The notes beneath the pieces were generated by a model that saw nothing but the letters and a program-made list of their open reading frames with translations, was not told the origin of the DNA and ran no database searches. Shown here in pieces: positions 7,852 to 14,938 of a DNA stretch of 16,624 nucleotides (position 1 is the first letter of the stretch; each line of letters starts with the position of its first letter). A program made the position numbers and the translations under genes. The stretch comes from Alphaproteobacteria bacterium (GTDB taxonomy: Bacteria > Pseudomonadota > Alphaproteobacteria > Rickettsiales > SXRF01), in assembly GCA_019243895.1 (NCBI GenBank), contig JAFATP010000153.1, positions 1-16,624 on the forward strand, written 5' to 3'.

Positions 7852-8388
7852 ATGTCACGCGTAGGTAAATCTCCGGTTGCGATTCCCAGCGGCGTCACGG
7901 TGAACGTGAAGGGCACGGAAGTGACCGCCAAAGGCGGCAAGGGCGAGCTGAAAATGCGCGCGCCCGCCGAGGTGGTGATCGAGGTGAAAGACGGCAAGGT
8001 GCTGGTGCTGCCGCGGGATAAGAATGACATGCGCGCCCGCGCCATGTGGGGCATGTCGCGCAACGTCATCCGCAACATGGTGGAAGGCGTGGCCAACGGG
8101 TTCACCCGCCGCCTGGAAATTCAGGGCGTGGGCTACCGCGCCGCGGCGGACAAGAATTACCTGACGCTGGCCCTGGGCTATAGCCATGAGATCAAATACG
8201 CCATCCCCGCCGGCATCGAAATCAAATGCGAGAAGCCGACCTCCATCGCCATCAGCGGCGCCGACAAGAAGCTGGTGGGGCAGGTGGCGGCGGAGATTCG
8301 CTCCTTACGCAAGCCGGAGCCGTATAAGGGCAAGGGCGTGCGCTATGAAGGCGAATACGTGCGGCATAAGGAAGGCAAGAAGAAATAA
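7852..8388 (+). CDS. rplF: 50S ribosomal protein L6
   Basis: L6 lies near the GTPase-associated region of the 50S subunit. The 178-residue protein has the usual two tandem domains. It opens MSRVGKSPVAIPSGVTV, the central QGVGYRA marks the second domain, and the closing region has RKPEPYKGKGVRYEGEYVR with a lysine-rich tail. A GGAGG and a further AAGGAAC lie in the 21 bases upstream. The gene is followed by a 51-base gap that contains a perfect palindrome, described separately. Confidence 0.98.
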   Translation: MSRVGKSPVAIPSGVTVNVKGTEVTAKGGKGELKMRAPAEVVIEVKDGKVLVLPRDKNDMRARAMWGMSRNVIRNMVEGVANGFTRRLEIQGVGYRAAADKNYLTLALGYSHEIKYAIPAGIEIKCEKPTSIAISGADKKLVGQVAAEIRSLRKPEPYKGKGVRYEGEYVRHKEGKKK

Positions 8389-8406
8389 CGGAGCAACGAA
8401 GACCAG

Positions 8407-8424
8407 ATTCCCGCTTGCGGGAAT
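8407..8424. repeat. REP-like palindrome between rplF and rplR
   Basis: ATTCCCGCTTGCGGGAAT is a perfect inverted repeat of eight bases around two, which can fold as a seven-pair stem with a CTTG loop. With its flanks (CCAG before, GGCAATGA after) it matches the dispersed ATTCCC...GGGAAT palindromes of many proteobacterial genomes (dRS3 of Neisseria is a related design). Those repeats often carry a GAAA-type loop and flanks resembling GTCATTCCCGC. It ends about six bases before the rplR binding site. The match to a repeat family is from memory; only the palindrome itself is directly seen. Confidence 0.65.
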
Positions 8425-8439
8425 GGCAATGAGGAATGT

Positions 8440-8808
8440 ATGAGCCAGTCGAATAAATCCAAGGCATTGCATGCGCGGCGGCAGCGCCGGATTCGCCATC
8501 ACATCCGCGAGCATGGCGGCGCGCGCGTACGTCTTTCCGTATTCCGCTCCGGCAGGCACATCTACGCGCAGCTGATTGACGATGCGCAGGGAATCACGCT
8601 GGCATCGGCTTCCAGCCTTGACCCCGCGCTGAAGGGGAAATCGTCCGGCCCGCTGACGGAGGCGGCCAAGGCGGTGGGGGTGCTGATCGCCCAGCGCGCC
8701 AGGGAAGCGAAAGTGGAGAAGGTGGTATTCGACCGCAGCGGTTATTTGTTTCACGGCCGCATCAAGGCGCTGGCCGATGCCGCGCGCGAAACGGGACTTG
8801 TGTTTTAA
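8440..8808 (+). CDS. rplR: 50S ribosomal protein L18
   Basis: L18 binds 5S rRNA together with L5 in the central protuberance. The 122 residues show a basic lead ([17 protein letters not shown]), [18 protein letters not shown] at about 31-48, and the C-terminal [23 protein letters not shown] signature. The start follows GAGGAA at 8431-8436, just downstream of the REP-like palindrome, so a hairpin there could affect access to this site (inferred). rpsE follows 20 bases later. Confidence 0.97.
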   Translation: MSQSNKSKALHARRQRRIRHHIREHGGARVRLSVFRSGRHIYAQLIDDAQGITLASASSLDPALKGKSSGPLTEAAKAVGVLIAQRAREAKVEKVVFDRSGYLFHGRIKALADAARETGLVF

Positions 8809-8828
8809 TCAGGGGTTAAAAATAGCGT

Positions 8829-9383
8829 ATGGCAGAAGACCGCGAAAAAGAAGGATCGGAAATCATCGAAAAGCCGGTGTCGCTTAACCGCGTCGCCAAG
8901 GTGGTGAAAGGCGGGCGCCGCTTCGCCATCGCCGCGCTGGTGGTGGTGGGCGACGGCAAAGGTCGCGTCGGCTATGGCACCGGCAAGGCCAAGGAAGCGC
9001 CGGACGCCATGAAGAAGGCGCTGGACGCCGCCAAGAAGGCGATGATCCGCATTCCGCTGCGGGAAGGCCGCACCCTGCACCATGATCTGCACGGGCGCTT
9101 CGGCTCCGGCAAGGTGATCATCCGCTCCGCCCCGGCGGGAACCGGCATCATCGCCGGCGGTCCCATGCGCGCCGTGTTCGAGGCGCTGGGCGTACAGGAC
9201 GTGGTGGCCAAGTCCGTCGGCACCTCGAATCCGCATAACATGATCAAGGCGACGTTCGACGCGCTGACCTCCATGCGCTCTCCGCGCGCCGTGGCGGCCA
9301 AGCGGGGGAAAAAAGTGGGCGAGATCGTGTCGCGCCGTGAAGGCAACGCCAAGGATGCGCACGCCGAAAAGAGCGCAGCGTAA
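8829..9383 (+). CDS. rpsE: 30S ribosomal protein S5
   Basis: S5 lines the mRNA entry channel and affects decoding fidelity. The 184-residue product has the N-terminal dsRNA-binding-like domain ([15 protein letters not shown] at about 18-32, then [17 protein letters not shown]) and the C-terminal domain ([36 protein letters not shown]). Residues about 165-184 form a polar tail rich in Arg, Glu, Lys and Ala. The KGGRRF loop, where spectinomycin-resistance changes occur in other species, looks unaltered. Upstream spacing is 20 bases with a weak, GGGG-containing binding site; rpmD follows after 12 bases. Confidence 0.97.
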   Translation: MAEDREKEGSEIIEKPVSLNRVAKVVKGGRRFAIAALVVVGDGKGRVGYGTGKAKEAPDAMKKALDAAKKAMIRIPLREGRTLHHDLHGRFGSGKVIIRSAPAGTGIIAGGPMRAVFEALGVQDVVAKSVGTSNPHNMIKATFDALTSMRSPRAVAAKRGKKVGEIVSRREGNAKDAHAEKSAA

Positions 9384-9395
9384 GGAATCCATGCC

Positions 9396-9764
9396 ATGAC
9401 CGAAAAATCAGCCACCCCCAAAAAGCCCGCCGCGGAAAAAAAGCCCGCGGCAGCCAAGCCATCCAAGGAAGCAAAACCCAAACAGGCGGCGGCCAAGTCT
9501 GCCACGCCGAAGGCGGACGCTCCCAAAGCGGCGCGCGCCTCCGCCGCGCCTAAAACACCCAAAGCCAAAGCGGAAAATGTTGCGGCGGGAAGCATCCGCA
9601 TCGTGCAGACCGGCAGCAACATTGGCCGCAAGCATGACCAGGAAGCAACGCTGATCGGCCTGGGTCTGAACAAGCTTCATCGCGCGCGCGTGCTGAAAGA
9701 CTCGCCGGAAGTGCGCGGCATGATCGAAAAAGTAAAACATCTGGTGCGCATCGAGCAGGCGTAA
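9396..9764 (+). CDS. rpmD: 50S ribosomal protein L30 with long Ala/Lys/Pro N-terminal extension
   Basis: L30 is normally a protein of about 60 residues on the 50S subunit. Here it is 122. The L30 domain starts at about residue 65 ([20 protein letters not shown]) and runs to the end through [14 protein letters not shown] and [10 protein letters not shown], complete and normal. Residues 1-63 are low complexity: of the first 60, 20 are Ala, 15 Lys and 9 Pro, with SATPK repeated at 5-9 and 35-39, resembling histone-H1-like or nucleic-acid-binding tails. I checked the frame for alternatives: there is no ATG, GTG or TTG between codon 1 and the GTG inside SIRIV, so a normal short L30 cannot start. 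The extension must be translated if L30 is made. The ATG follows AAGGAA in the rpsE stop region. Confidence 0.94.
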   Translation: MTEKSATPKKPAAEKKPAAAKPSKEAKPKQAAAKSATPKADAPKAARASAAPKTPKAKAENVAAGSIRIVQTGSNIGRKHDQEATLIGLGLNKLHRARVLKDSPEVRGMIEKVKHLVRIEQA

Positions 9765-9780
9765 AGAACGGAGAGACTCT

Positions 9781-10245
9781 ATGCTGTTGAACGAAATCAA
9801 GGACAATCCCGGCGCCCATAAGCGCCGCATGCGCGTGGGGCGGGGCATCGGCTCCGGCAAGGGGAAAACGGCCGGGCGCGGCGGCAAGGGGCAGACCGCG
9901 CGCACGGGCGTGCGCATCAACGGCTTCGAAGGCGGCCAGACGCCGATTCACCGCCGCCTGCCCAAGCGCGGCTTCAATAATCACAGCCGGGTGGAATATC
10001 CGGTGATCAATTTAGGCACGCTGCAAAAAGCGGTGGATGAAGGCGCGCTGGACGCCAAAAAGCCGGTGACGCTCGAGGCGTTGAAAGCGGCGGGGTTATT
10101 GCGGCAAAACGCCGAAACCGTGAAGCTGCTGGCCAAGGGAACGCTCACCGCCAAGCTCATGGTGGAAGTGACATTGGCTTCGAAGGCCGCTGCGGAAGCG
10201 GTGGAAAAGGCGGGCGGCAATGTGAAAGTGGCCAACGGTTCGTGA
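9781..10245 (+). CDS. rplO: 50S ribosomal protein L15
   Basis: L15 is a late-assembling 50S protein whose glycine- and arginine-rich N-terminal extension threads through 23S rRNA. The 154-residue product shows [22 protein letters not shown] split over the first 22 residues. [34 protein letters not shown] and a C-terminal domain with [21 protein letters not shown] follow. GGAGAG precedes the start. Immediately after the stop lies a GC-only palindrome (ACGCGCG, G, CGCGCGT at 10245-10259), with no T-run after it, so I do not call it a terminator. Confidence 0.98.
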   Translation: MLLNEIKDNPGAHKRRMRVGRGIGSGKGKTAGRGGKGQTARTGVRINGFEGGQTPIHRRLPKRGFNNHSRVEYPVINLGTLQKAVDEGALDAKKPVTLEALKAAGLLRQNAETVKLLAKGTLTAKLMVEVTLASKAAAEAVEKAGGNVKVANGS

Positions 10246-10271
10246 CGCGCGGCGCGCGTGATCCCCATTCG

Positions 10272-10338
10272 ACACTAGCCATCGAATATCGGCTGCTCTA
10301 TACACTAGCCACCAACCACTAACCCCCAGCCACCAACC
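10272..10338. repeat. Degenerate C-rich direct repeats in the secY leader
   Basis: The 95-nt gap before secY contains the 10-mer ACACTAGCCA twice (10272-10281 and 10302-10311, period 30) and the 11-mer AGCCACCAACC twice (10307-10317 and 10328-10338, period 21), with a related CCACTAACCCCC between. The + strand is almost free of G here, so its complement has several GG and GGGGG runs. The block ends two bases before the secY ATG and leaves no room for a Shine-Dalgarno sequence. Confidence 0.75.
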
Positions 10339-10340
10339 GT

Positions 10341-11690
10341 ATGCCCTCCGCCGCCGAACGCCTCGCTTCCAATCTGAATTTCGGAGTGCTCGCGCGCGCC
10401 ACGGAGCTTAAAAAGCGGCTGTGGTTCGTGCTGGGCGCGCTGATCGTTTACCGCATCGGCACCTACATTCCCGTGCCCGGCATCGACCCGCACGTGCTGC
10501 AGGAAATTTACGCCAAGAACCAAAGCGGCATGCTGGGCATGGTGAACATGCTCTCCGGCGGCGCGCTCTCGCGCATGACCATTTTCGCGCTGGCGGTGAT
10601 GCCGTATATCTCCTCCTCCATCATCATGCAGGTGCTCACCGTGGCGGTTCCCTCGCTGGCGGCGATGAAAAAAGAGGGCGAGGCCGGGCGGCGCAAGATC
10701 AATCAATGGACGCGCTATGGCACGGTCATTCTCGCAGCATTGCAAGGCTACGGCATCGCCGTGGGGTTAGAGGGCCGCAGCGGCGCCAGCGGCAGCGCGG
10801 TGATCGACCCGGGGCTTTTCTTCCGCTTCACCGCCACGGTGACGCTGGTGGGCGGCACGCTGTTCCTGATGTGGCTGGGGGAGCAGATCACGCAGCGCGG
10901 CATCGGCAACGGCATCTCGCTGATTATCTTCACCGGCATCGTCGCCAACCTGCCCAATGCGCTCGGCCGCACGTTTGAGCTCGGCCGCACCGGGGTGCTT
11001 TCCACGCCGTTCATCCTGCTGATCATCGCAGTGGTGCTGGCGCTGATTTATTTCATCGTTTTCATGGAGCGTGCGCAGCGGCGCATTATCATCCAATACC
11101 CCAAACGGCAGATCGGCAATAAGCTGTTCGGCGGCGAGAACACGCATATGCCGCTCAAGCTGAACACTTCGGGCGTGATCCCGCCGATTTTCGCCAGCTC
11201 CATCCTGCTGTTCCCGCTGACCATCGCCGGGTTCAACGCTGGCCGCGAGGGCGGGCCGGCGTGGCTGCGCGCGGTGACGGCGTATCTGGCGCACGGCCAG
11301 CCCGTGTATATCGTGCTTTACGTGTCGCTGATCATCTTTTTCGCCTTCTTCTATACCTCCGTGGTGTTCAACCCGCAGGAAACCGCCGATAACCTGAAAA
11401 AGAACGGCGGGTTCATCGCCGGCATCCGTCCCGGCGCCGCCACCGCCGAATACCTGGACTACGTGCTGACCAGGCTGACCTTCATGGGCGCGCTCTACCT
11501 GGCGTTCGTCTGCGTCATGCCGGAATTGTTCATCGCCAAATACGCCGTGCCGTTCCAGCTCGGCGGCACCGGATTGCTGATCGTGGTCAATGTCACCATG
11601 GATTTCGTCAGCCAGGTGCAATCGCATCTCTTCGCGCATCAATATGAGGGGCTGCTGAAAAAAGCGCGGCTACGGGGAAAACTAAAATGA
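10341..11690 (+). CDS. secY: Protein translocase subunit SecY
   Basis: SecY is the inner-membrane channel of the Sec translocon and works with SecE, SecG and SecA. The 449-residue length and the ten hydrophobic segments fit the family. They start with LWFVLGALIVYRIGTYIPVPG at about 27-47, then the plug region near 60-75 and ALAVMPYISSSIIMQ at about 83-97. The cytoplasmic C-tail has HLFAHQYEGLLKKARLRGK. The N-terminus MPSAAERLASNLNF matches alphaproteobacterial SecY, which supports the ATG at 10341. An in-frame TAA at 10320-10322 excludes a longer form. No purine-rich binding site precedes the start, unlike the other complete genes before it. Placement after rplO is standard. adk follows after 40 bases. 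Confidence 0.98.
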   Translation: MPSAAERLASNLNFGVLARATELKKRLWFVLGALIVYRIGTYIPVPGIDPHVLQEIYAKNQSGMLGMVNMLSGGALSRMTIFALAVMPYISSSIIMQVLTVAVPSLAAMKKEGEAGRRKINQWTRYGTVILAALQGYGIAVGLEGRSGASGSAVIDPGLFFRFTATVTLVGGTLFLMWLGEQITQRGIGNGISLIIFTGIVANLPNALGRTFELGRTGVLSTPFILLIIAVVLALIYFIVFMERAQRRIIIQYPKRQIGNKLFGGENTHMPLKLNTSGVIPPIFASSILLFPLTIAGFNAGREGGPAWLRAVTAYLAHGQPVYIVLYVSLIIFFAFFYTSVVFNPQETADNLKKNGGFIAGIRPGAATAEYLDYVLTRLTFMGALYLAFVCVMPELFIAKYAVPFQLGGTGLLIVVNVTMDFVSQVQSHLFAHQYEGLLKKARLRGKLK

Positions 11691-11730
11691 AGCTCGCATT
11701 ACACTCACGCTCGTCCGGGTGGAGAATGGC

Positions 11731-12414
11731 ATGAACGTTATTCTGCTCGGCCCGCCCGGCGCGGGGAAAGGCACGCAGGCCGAACACATCCACCAGCAAT
11801 ACGGGCTGGCCAAGCTCGCCACCGGCGACATGCTGCGCGCCTGCGCCACCTCCGGCACGGCGATGGGCGACCGCATCAAAGCCATCATGGCCGAAGGCGC
11901 GCTGGTGCCGGACGACGTAATGGTGGAGCTCATCCGGGGCCGCGTCCAGGCGCCTGATTGCCTGAACGGCTTCATCCTGGACGGATTTCCCCGCACCATT
12001 CCCCAGGCGGAAGCGCTGGATGTCATGCTGGAAAGCGAGGGCAAGCGCCTGACGGCGGTGATCGAGCTGCAAGTGAATGACACCGCTCTGGTGGAGCGCA
12101 TCGCCGGGCGCTTTGCCTGCGCCAAATGCGGCGCGGGCTATCATGATGCGTTCAAGCGGCCCAACGTGCAAGGCGTGTGCGACGTCTGCGGCGCCGACAC
12201 CTTTTTCCGCCGCGAAGACGACAAGCCGGAAACGGTGGCCAAAAGGCTGGAGGCATATAACCGCGCCACCGCGCCGCTGCTGCCGTATTACCGCGAGCGC
12301 GGCCTGCTGCGCACGATAGACGGCATGGCGCCGATTGCGCAGGTGACGCAGGCCATCGAGGCCATCCTGGGAGACGCAGCAAAACAGTTGACATATAGGC
12401 AAAACTTCTTATGA
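11731..12414 (+). CDS. adk: Adenylate kinase with four-cysteine zinc-type LID
   Basis: Adenylate kinase interconverts ATP plus AMP and two ADP in the cytoplasm. I choose the ATG at 11731 (MNVILLGPPGAGKGT) over the GTG four codons upstream, because GGTGGAG at 11718-11724 is well spaced for the ATG and would overlap the GTG. The product is 227 residues. The P-loop GPPGAGKGT is at 7-15, TGDMLR at 31-36, and LDGFPRT at 83-89. The long-form LID holds Cys130, Cys133, Cys150 and Cys153 in two CxxC pairs, which predicts structural zinc. RREDD follows, then the arginine-bearing AYNRATAPLLPYY. The last residues, KQLTYRQNFL, are encoded by DNA that also forms a promoter for the alpha block, so the C-terminus may be under double constraint. 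Confidence 0.97.
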   Translation: MNVILLGPPGAGKGTQAEHIHQQYGLAKLATGDMLRACATSGTAMGDRIKAIMAEGALVPDDVMVELIRGRVQAPDCLNGFILDGFPRTIPQAEALDVMLESEGKRLTAVIELQVNDTALVERIAGRFACAKCGAGYHDAFKRPNVQGVCDVCGADTFFRREDDKPETVAKRLEAYNRATAPLLPYYRERGLLRTIDGMAPIAQVTQAIEAILGDAAKQLTYRQNFL

Positions 12415-12415
12415 T
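12388..12415 (+). promoter_or_regulatory. Near-consensus sigma-70-type promoter for rpsM-rpsK-rpoA-rplQ
   Basis: TTGACA at 12388-12393 and TATGAT at 12410-12415 are separated by 16 bases; the -35 is perfect and the -10 matches five of six. Transcription would start near 12422, giving a leader of about 84 bases before rpsM. The elements lie inside the last nine codons of adk and its stop, in a local AT-rich patch. It is the only such pair I found in the window, and it stands before the longest AT-rich intergenic gap. Confidence 0.75.
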
Positions 12416-12459
12416 GCATCTCCCTTTTGTCGCTGCGCGCACAAGAATTATTTTGCAAA

Positions 12460-12496
12460 AACAGTAGCTAACCGATAAATTGAACAGCATAGCTAA
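12460..12496. repeat. Direct repeat in the rpsM leader
   Basis: AACAGTAGCTAA at 12460-12471 and AACAGCATAGCTAA at 12483-12496 are near-identical copies, the second with a two-base insertion. Each contains the palindrome TAGCTA, so they can also pair with each other. The second copy runs into the rpsM binding site AAGAGG (12495-12500). Pairing could affect rpsM initiation, but that is speculation. Confidence 0.4.
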
Positions 12497-12505
12497 GAGG
12501 TTCCC

Positions 12506-12883
12506 GTGGCTCGTATTGCCGGTGTAAATATCCCAACCAACAAGCGCCTTGATATTGCGCTCACCTATATCCACGGCATAGGCCGCGTCAAAGCCATGGA
12601 AATCTGCGCCAAAACCGGCATCGATCCCGCCACCCGCGTCAACAAGCTGACCGAAGGCGAAGTAATTAAAATCCGCGAAACCATCGACCGGGATTACCTG
12701 GTGGAGGGCGAGCTGCGGCGCGAAGTGGCGATGAACATCAAGCGCCTGGTGGACCTCGGTTGCTATCGCGGCCTGCGCCACCGCAAGCGCCTGCCGGTGC
12801 GCGGCCAGCGCACGCACACCAATGCGCGCACGCGCAAGGGCAAGGCGAAGCCGATCGCGGGCAAAAAGATGGTGACTAAGTAA
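12506..12883 (+). CDS. rpsM: 30S ribosomal protein S13 (GTG start)
   Basis: S13 sits in the 30S head, makes intersubunit bridges B1a and B1b, and touches P-site tRNA with its basic tail. The 125 residues have [15 protein letters not shown] at the start and YIHGIG at about 22-27. [21 protein letters not shown] follows in sections from about 89, with a lysine-rich end. The initiator is GTG at 12506, preceded by AAGAGG with five-base spacing; the next in-frame ATG would remove the conserved N-terminus. It heads the alpha block behind the promoter in adk. rpsD, present in this operon in E. coli, is absent, as is usual in Alphaproteobacteria. Confidence 0.98.
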   Translation: MARIAGVNIPTNKRLDIALTYIHGIGRVKAMEICAKTGIDPATRVNKLTEGEVIKIRETIDRDYLVEGELRREVAMNIKRLVDLGCYRGLRHRKRLPVRGQRTHTNARTRKGKAKPIAGKKMVTK

Positions 12884-12933
12884 GAATCAGATTGGTTGCA
12901 GCCGCCACGGCCTTACGGCGACGGCAATCATAG

Positions 12934-12950
12934 ACGGCAAACGATAAACG
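12934..12950 (+). repeat. 17-nt intergenic element, forward copy (rpsM-rpsK gap)
   Basis: ACGGCAAACGATAAACG lies in the 77-nt gap before rpsK. A copy in the opposite orientation occurs in the rpoA-rplQ gap at 14454-14470, with 15 of 17 positions matching. Upstream, GACGGCAA occurs at 12920-12927 and again at 12933-12940 (period 13), so this gap looks like a decayed tandem repeat. The GAGGAA after the element is the rpsK binding site. Confidence 0.55.
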
Positions 12951-12960
12951 AGGAATATTC

Positions 12961-13377
12961 ATGGCAACGGCAAGCACGGCAACCAAGGAAGCGGCAGGCG
13001 CGGCGAGGCTGAAAAAGCGGGAGCGCAAGAACATCACCACCGGCGTGGTGCATGTGAACGCCACGTTCAACAACACCATCATCACCGTCACCGACACGCA
13101 GGGAAACACCATTTCCTGGTCGTCCTCCGGCGCCAACGGTTTCAAGGGCTCGCGCAAATCCACCCCCTACGCCGCGCAGGTGGCGGCGGAGCAGGCGGGC
13201 AGGAAAGCGCAGGAGCATGGCGTGAAAGTGGTGTCGGTGCTGGTCAAAGGCCCCGGCTCCGGCCGCGAATCGGCGCTGCGCGCATTGCAGGCGGTGGGTT
13301 TCCAGGTGACGGCCATCAAGGACGTAACGCCGGTGCCGCATAACGGCTGCCGTCCGCCGAAGCGCCGCAGAGTATAA
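12961..13377 (+). CDS. rpsK: 30S ribosomal protein S11
   Basis: S11 lies on the 30S platform near the mRNA exit (E-site) region. The 138 residues start with a short Ala/Thr-rich and then basic lead (to about residue 22). [51 protein letters not shown] and the C-terminal [15 protein letters not shown] are all family hallmarks. The start follows GAGGAA at 12951-12956. The length is about ten above E. coli S11 because of the lead. rpoA is 58 bases downstream. Confidence 0.98.
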   Translation: MATASTATKEAAGAARLKKRERKNITTGVVHVNATFNNTIITVTDTQGNTISWSSSGANGFKGSRKSTPYAAQVAAEQAGRKAQEHGVKVVSVLVKGPGSGRESALRALQAVGFQVTAIKDVTPVPHNGCRPPKRRRV

Positions 13378-13435
13378 GCCCCGCCTGATACCGGCGGCAC
13401 AAGGCATGAAATGAGAATATAGTGGGAAGGAATTT

Positions 13436-14452
13436 ATGAGCGTGATTGCAAAAAACTGGCAGGATATGATCAAACCGTCCAAGCTGGACGTGCAGCCCTC
13501 CAAGGCGAACCCAAACGTGGCCACCGTGGTGGCGGAGCCGCTGGAGCGCGGTTTCGGGCACACGCTGGGGGTGGCGCTGCGGCGCGTGCTGTATTCCAGC
13601 CTGCAGGGCGCGGCGGTAGTGGCGATCCGCATCGACGGCGTGCTGCATGAGTTCTCTTCGCTGCCGGGCGTGCGCGAGGACGTCACCGAGATCGTGCTGA
13701 ACATCAAGGACCTCAAGCTGAAGCTGGAAGGCGCGGAAAAAAAGCGCATGCACCTTCAGGCCACCGGCCCCGCCGAAATCACCGCCGGCATGATCGACAG
13801 CGGCGAGGTGCAGATCCTCAATAAAGACCTGGTGCTGTGCACGCTGGACAAGGACGCCAAGATCAACATCGAATTCATGGTGGAAACCGGCAAGGGCTAT
13901 GTGCGCGCGCAACGCCCCGCCGATGCGCCGATCGGGCTGATTCCGGTGGACGCGCTGTTTTCCCCGGTGATGAAAGTGGCATACAAGGTGGAAAATGCCC
14001 GCGTCGGCCAGGTGACGGATTATGACAAGCTCTCGCTGAACGTGGAAACGGACGGCTCGGTGAAGCCGGAAGACGCGGTGGCCTATGCCGCGCGCATTCT
14101 GCAGGATCAGTTGCAGCTCTTCGTCAATTTCGAAGAGATCCGCACCGAGATGAAGAAGGAAGACAAACCCGACCTGCCGTTCAGCCCGTGGCTGCTGAAG
14201 AAAGTCTATGAGCTGGACGAACTCTCCGTGCGCGCCACCAACTGCCTGAAGAACGATAACATTATTTATGTGGGCGACCTGGTGCAGAAAACCGAGGCGG
14301 AGATGCTGAAAACCCCGAATTTCGGACGGAAATCGCTGAACGAACTGAAAGAGAAGCTCTCCAAGATCGGCCTGCGTTTCGGCATGGAAGTGCCGGGGTG
14401 GCCGCCGGAAAACATCGAAGAACTGGCGAAGAAATACGAAGAACCCTATTAG
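13436..14452 (+). CDS. rpoA: DNA-directed RNA polymerase subunit alpha
   Basis: The alpha subunit dimerises to nucleate RNA polymerase assembly, and its C-terminal domain contacts UP elements and activators. The 338 residues match alphaproteobacterial alpha. The N-terminal domain carries [16 protein letters not shown] at 35-50, the dimer core. A linker around 235-255 leads to the C-terminal domain. [15 protein letters not shown] there holds Arg266 and Asn269, equivalent to E. coli Arg265 and Asn268, and GRKSLNELK holds Lys299, equivalent to Lys298. All the DNA-contact residues I can place are intact. GGAAGGAA precedes the start. The gene lies between rpsK and rplQ as usual. Confidence 0.99.
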   Translation: MSVIAKNWQDMIKPSKLDVQPSKANPNVATVVAEPLERGFGHTLGVALRRVLYSSLQGAAVVAIRIDGVLHEFSSLPGVREDVTEIVLNIKDLKLKLEGAEKKRMHLQATGPAEITAGMIDSGEVQILNKDLVLCTLDKDAKINIEFMVETGKGYVRAQRPADAPIGLIPVDALFSPVMKVAYKVENARVGQVTDYDKLSLNVETDGSVKPEDAVAYAARILQDQLQLFVNFEEIRTEMKKEDKPDLPFSPWLLKKVYELDELSVRATNCLKNDNIIYVGDLVQKTEAEMLKTPNFGRKSLNELKEKLSKIGLRFGMEVPGWPPENIEELAKKYEEPY

Positions 14453-14453
14453 T

Positions 14454-14500
14454 CATTTATCGTTGGCCGTTCGCCGGGCGACAGGCTGCAAACGGCAAAC
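14454..14500 (-). repeat. 17-nt intergenic element, inverted copy, within a possible hairpin (rpoA-rplQ gap)
   Basis: CATTTATCGTTGGCCGT at 14454-14470 is the reverse-complement counterpart of the element at 12934-12950, with two mismatches. In addition GTTGGCCGTT at 14462-14471 can pair with AACGGCAAAC at 14491-14500, nine of ten pairs around a 19-base loop. No T-run follows, so it is not a classic terminator. The rplQ binding site AGGAG at 14509-14513 lies just after it. Confidence 0.5.
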
Positions 14501-14518
14501 AAGCAAGCAGGAGCATGT

Positions 14519-14938
14519 ATGCGTCACGCAATGAAAGGCCGAAAGCTTAACCGCACCTCCGAACACCGCAAGGCGATGTTCGCGAATATGGCAGCCGCGC
14601 TGATCAAGCACGAGCAGATCACCACCACTTTGCCCAAGGCCAAGGATTTGCGTCCCATCGTGGAAAAGCTGGTGACGCTGGGCAAGCGCGGCGGCCTGCA
14701 TGCGCGCCGCCAGGCGCTGGCGGTGCTGCACGATGCTCCGCTCACCGAAAAACTGTTCAGCACCCTGGCGGAGCGTTATAAGACGCGCGCCGGCGGCTAT
14801 ACGCGCGTGCTGAAGGCAGGCTTCCGCTACGGCGACAACGCGCCGCTCGCCATCATTGAATTCGTCGACCGCGATGAATCGGCCAAGGGCAAGGATTCCG
14901 GCCAGCCGGAAGAACAGATCCAGGAAGAAGCGGCCTAA
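14519..14938 (+). CDS. rplQ: 50S ribosomal protein L17
   Basis: L17 is a 50S protein near the exit-tunnel side of the subunit. The 139-residue product opens [21 protein letters not shown], split after 20 by the start of the helix [30 protein letters not shown], then the C-terminal [26 protein letters not shown], are standard. Residues about 122-139 are an acidic tail ([15 protein letters not shown]). The ATG follows AGGAG with five-base spacing. Its TAA overlaps the ATG of the protease gene as TAATG, and an intrinsic terminator begins eight bases after the stop. Confidence 0.98.
   Translation: MRHAMKGRKLNRTSEHRKAMFANMAAALIKHEQITTTLPKAKDLRPIVEKLVTLGKRGGLHARRQALAVLHDAPLTEKLFSTLAERYKTRAGGYTRVLKAGFRYGDNAPLAIIEFVDRDESAKGKDSGQPEEQIQEEAA

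Noticed and set aside
10245..10259. GC-only palindrome after rplO as a terminator
   Set aside because: The short usable stem has no following T-run, and alternating CG strings are common in this DNA.
10767..11642. 291-codon open frame on the - strand opposite secY
   Set aside because: Antisense shadow: charged, repetitive product and no binding site, against a certain SecY on the + strand.
13381..13397. CCGCC/GGCGG hairpin after rpsK as a terminator
   Set aside because: Only five pairs, no T-run, and rpoA follows immediately with a good binding site.
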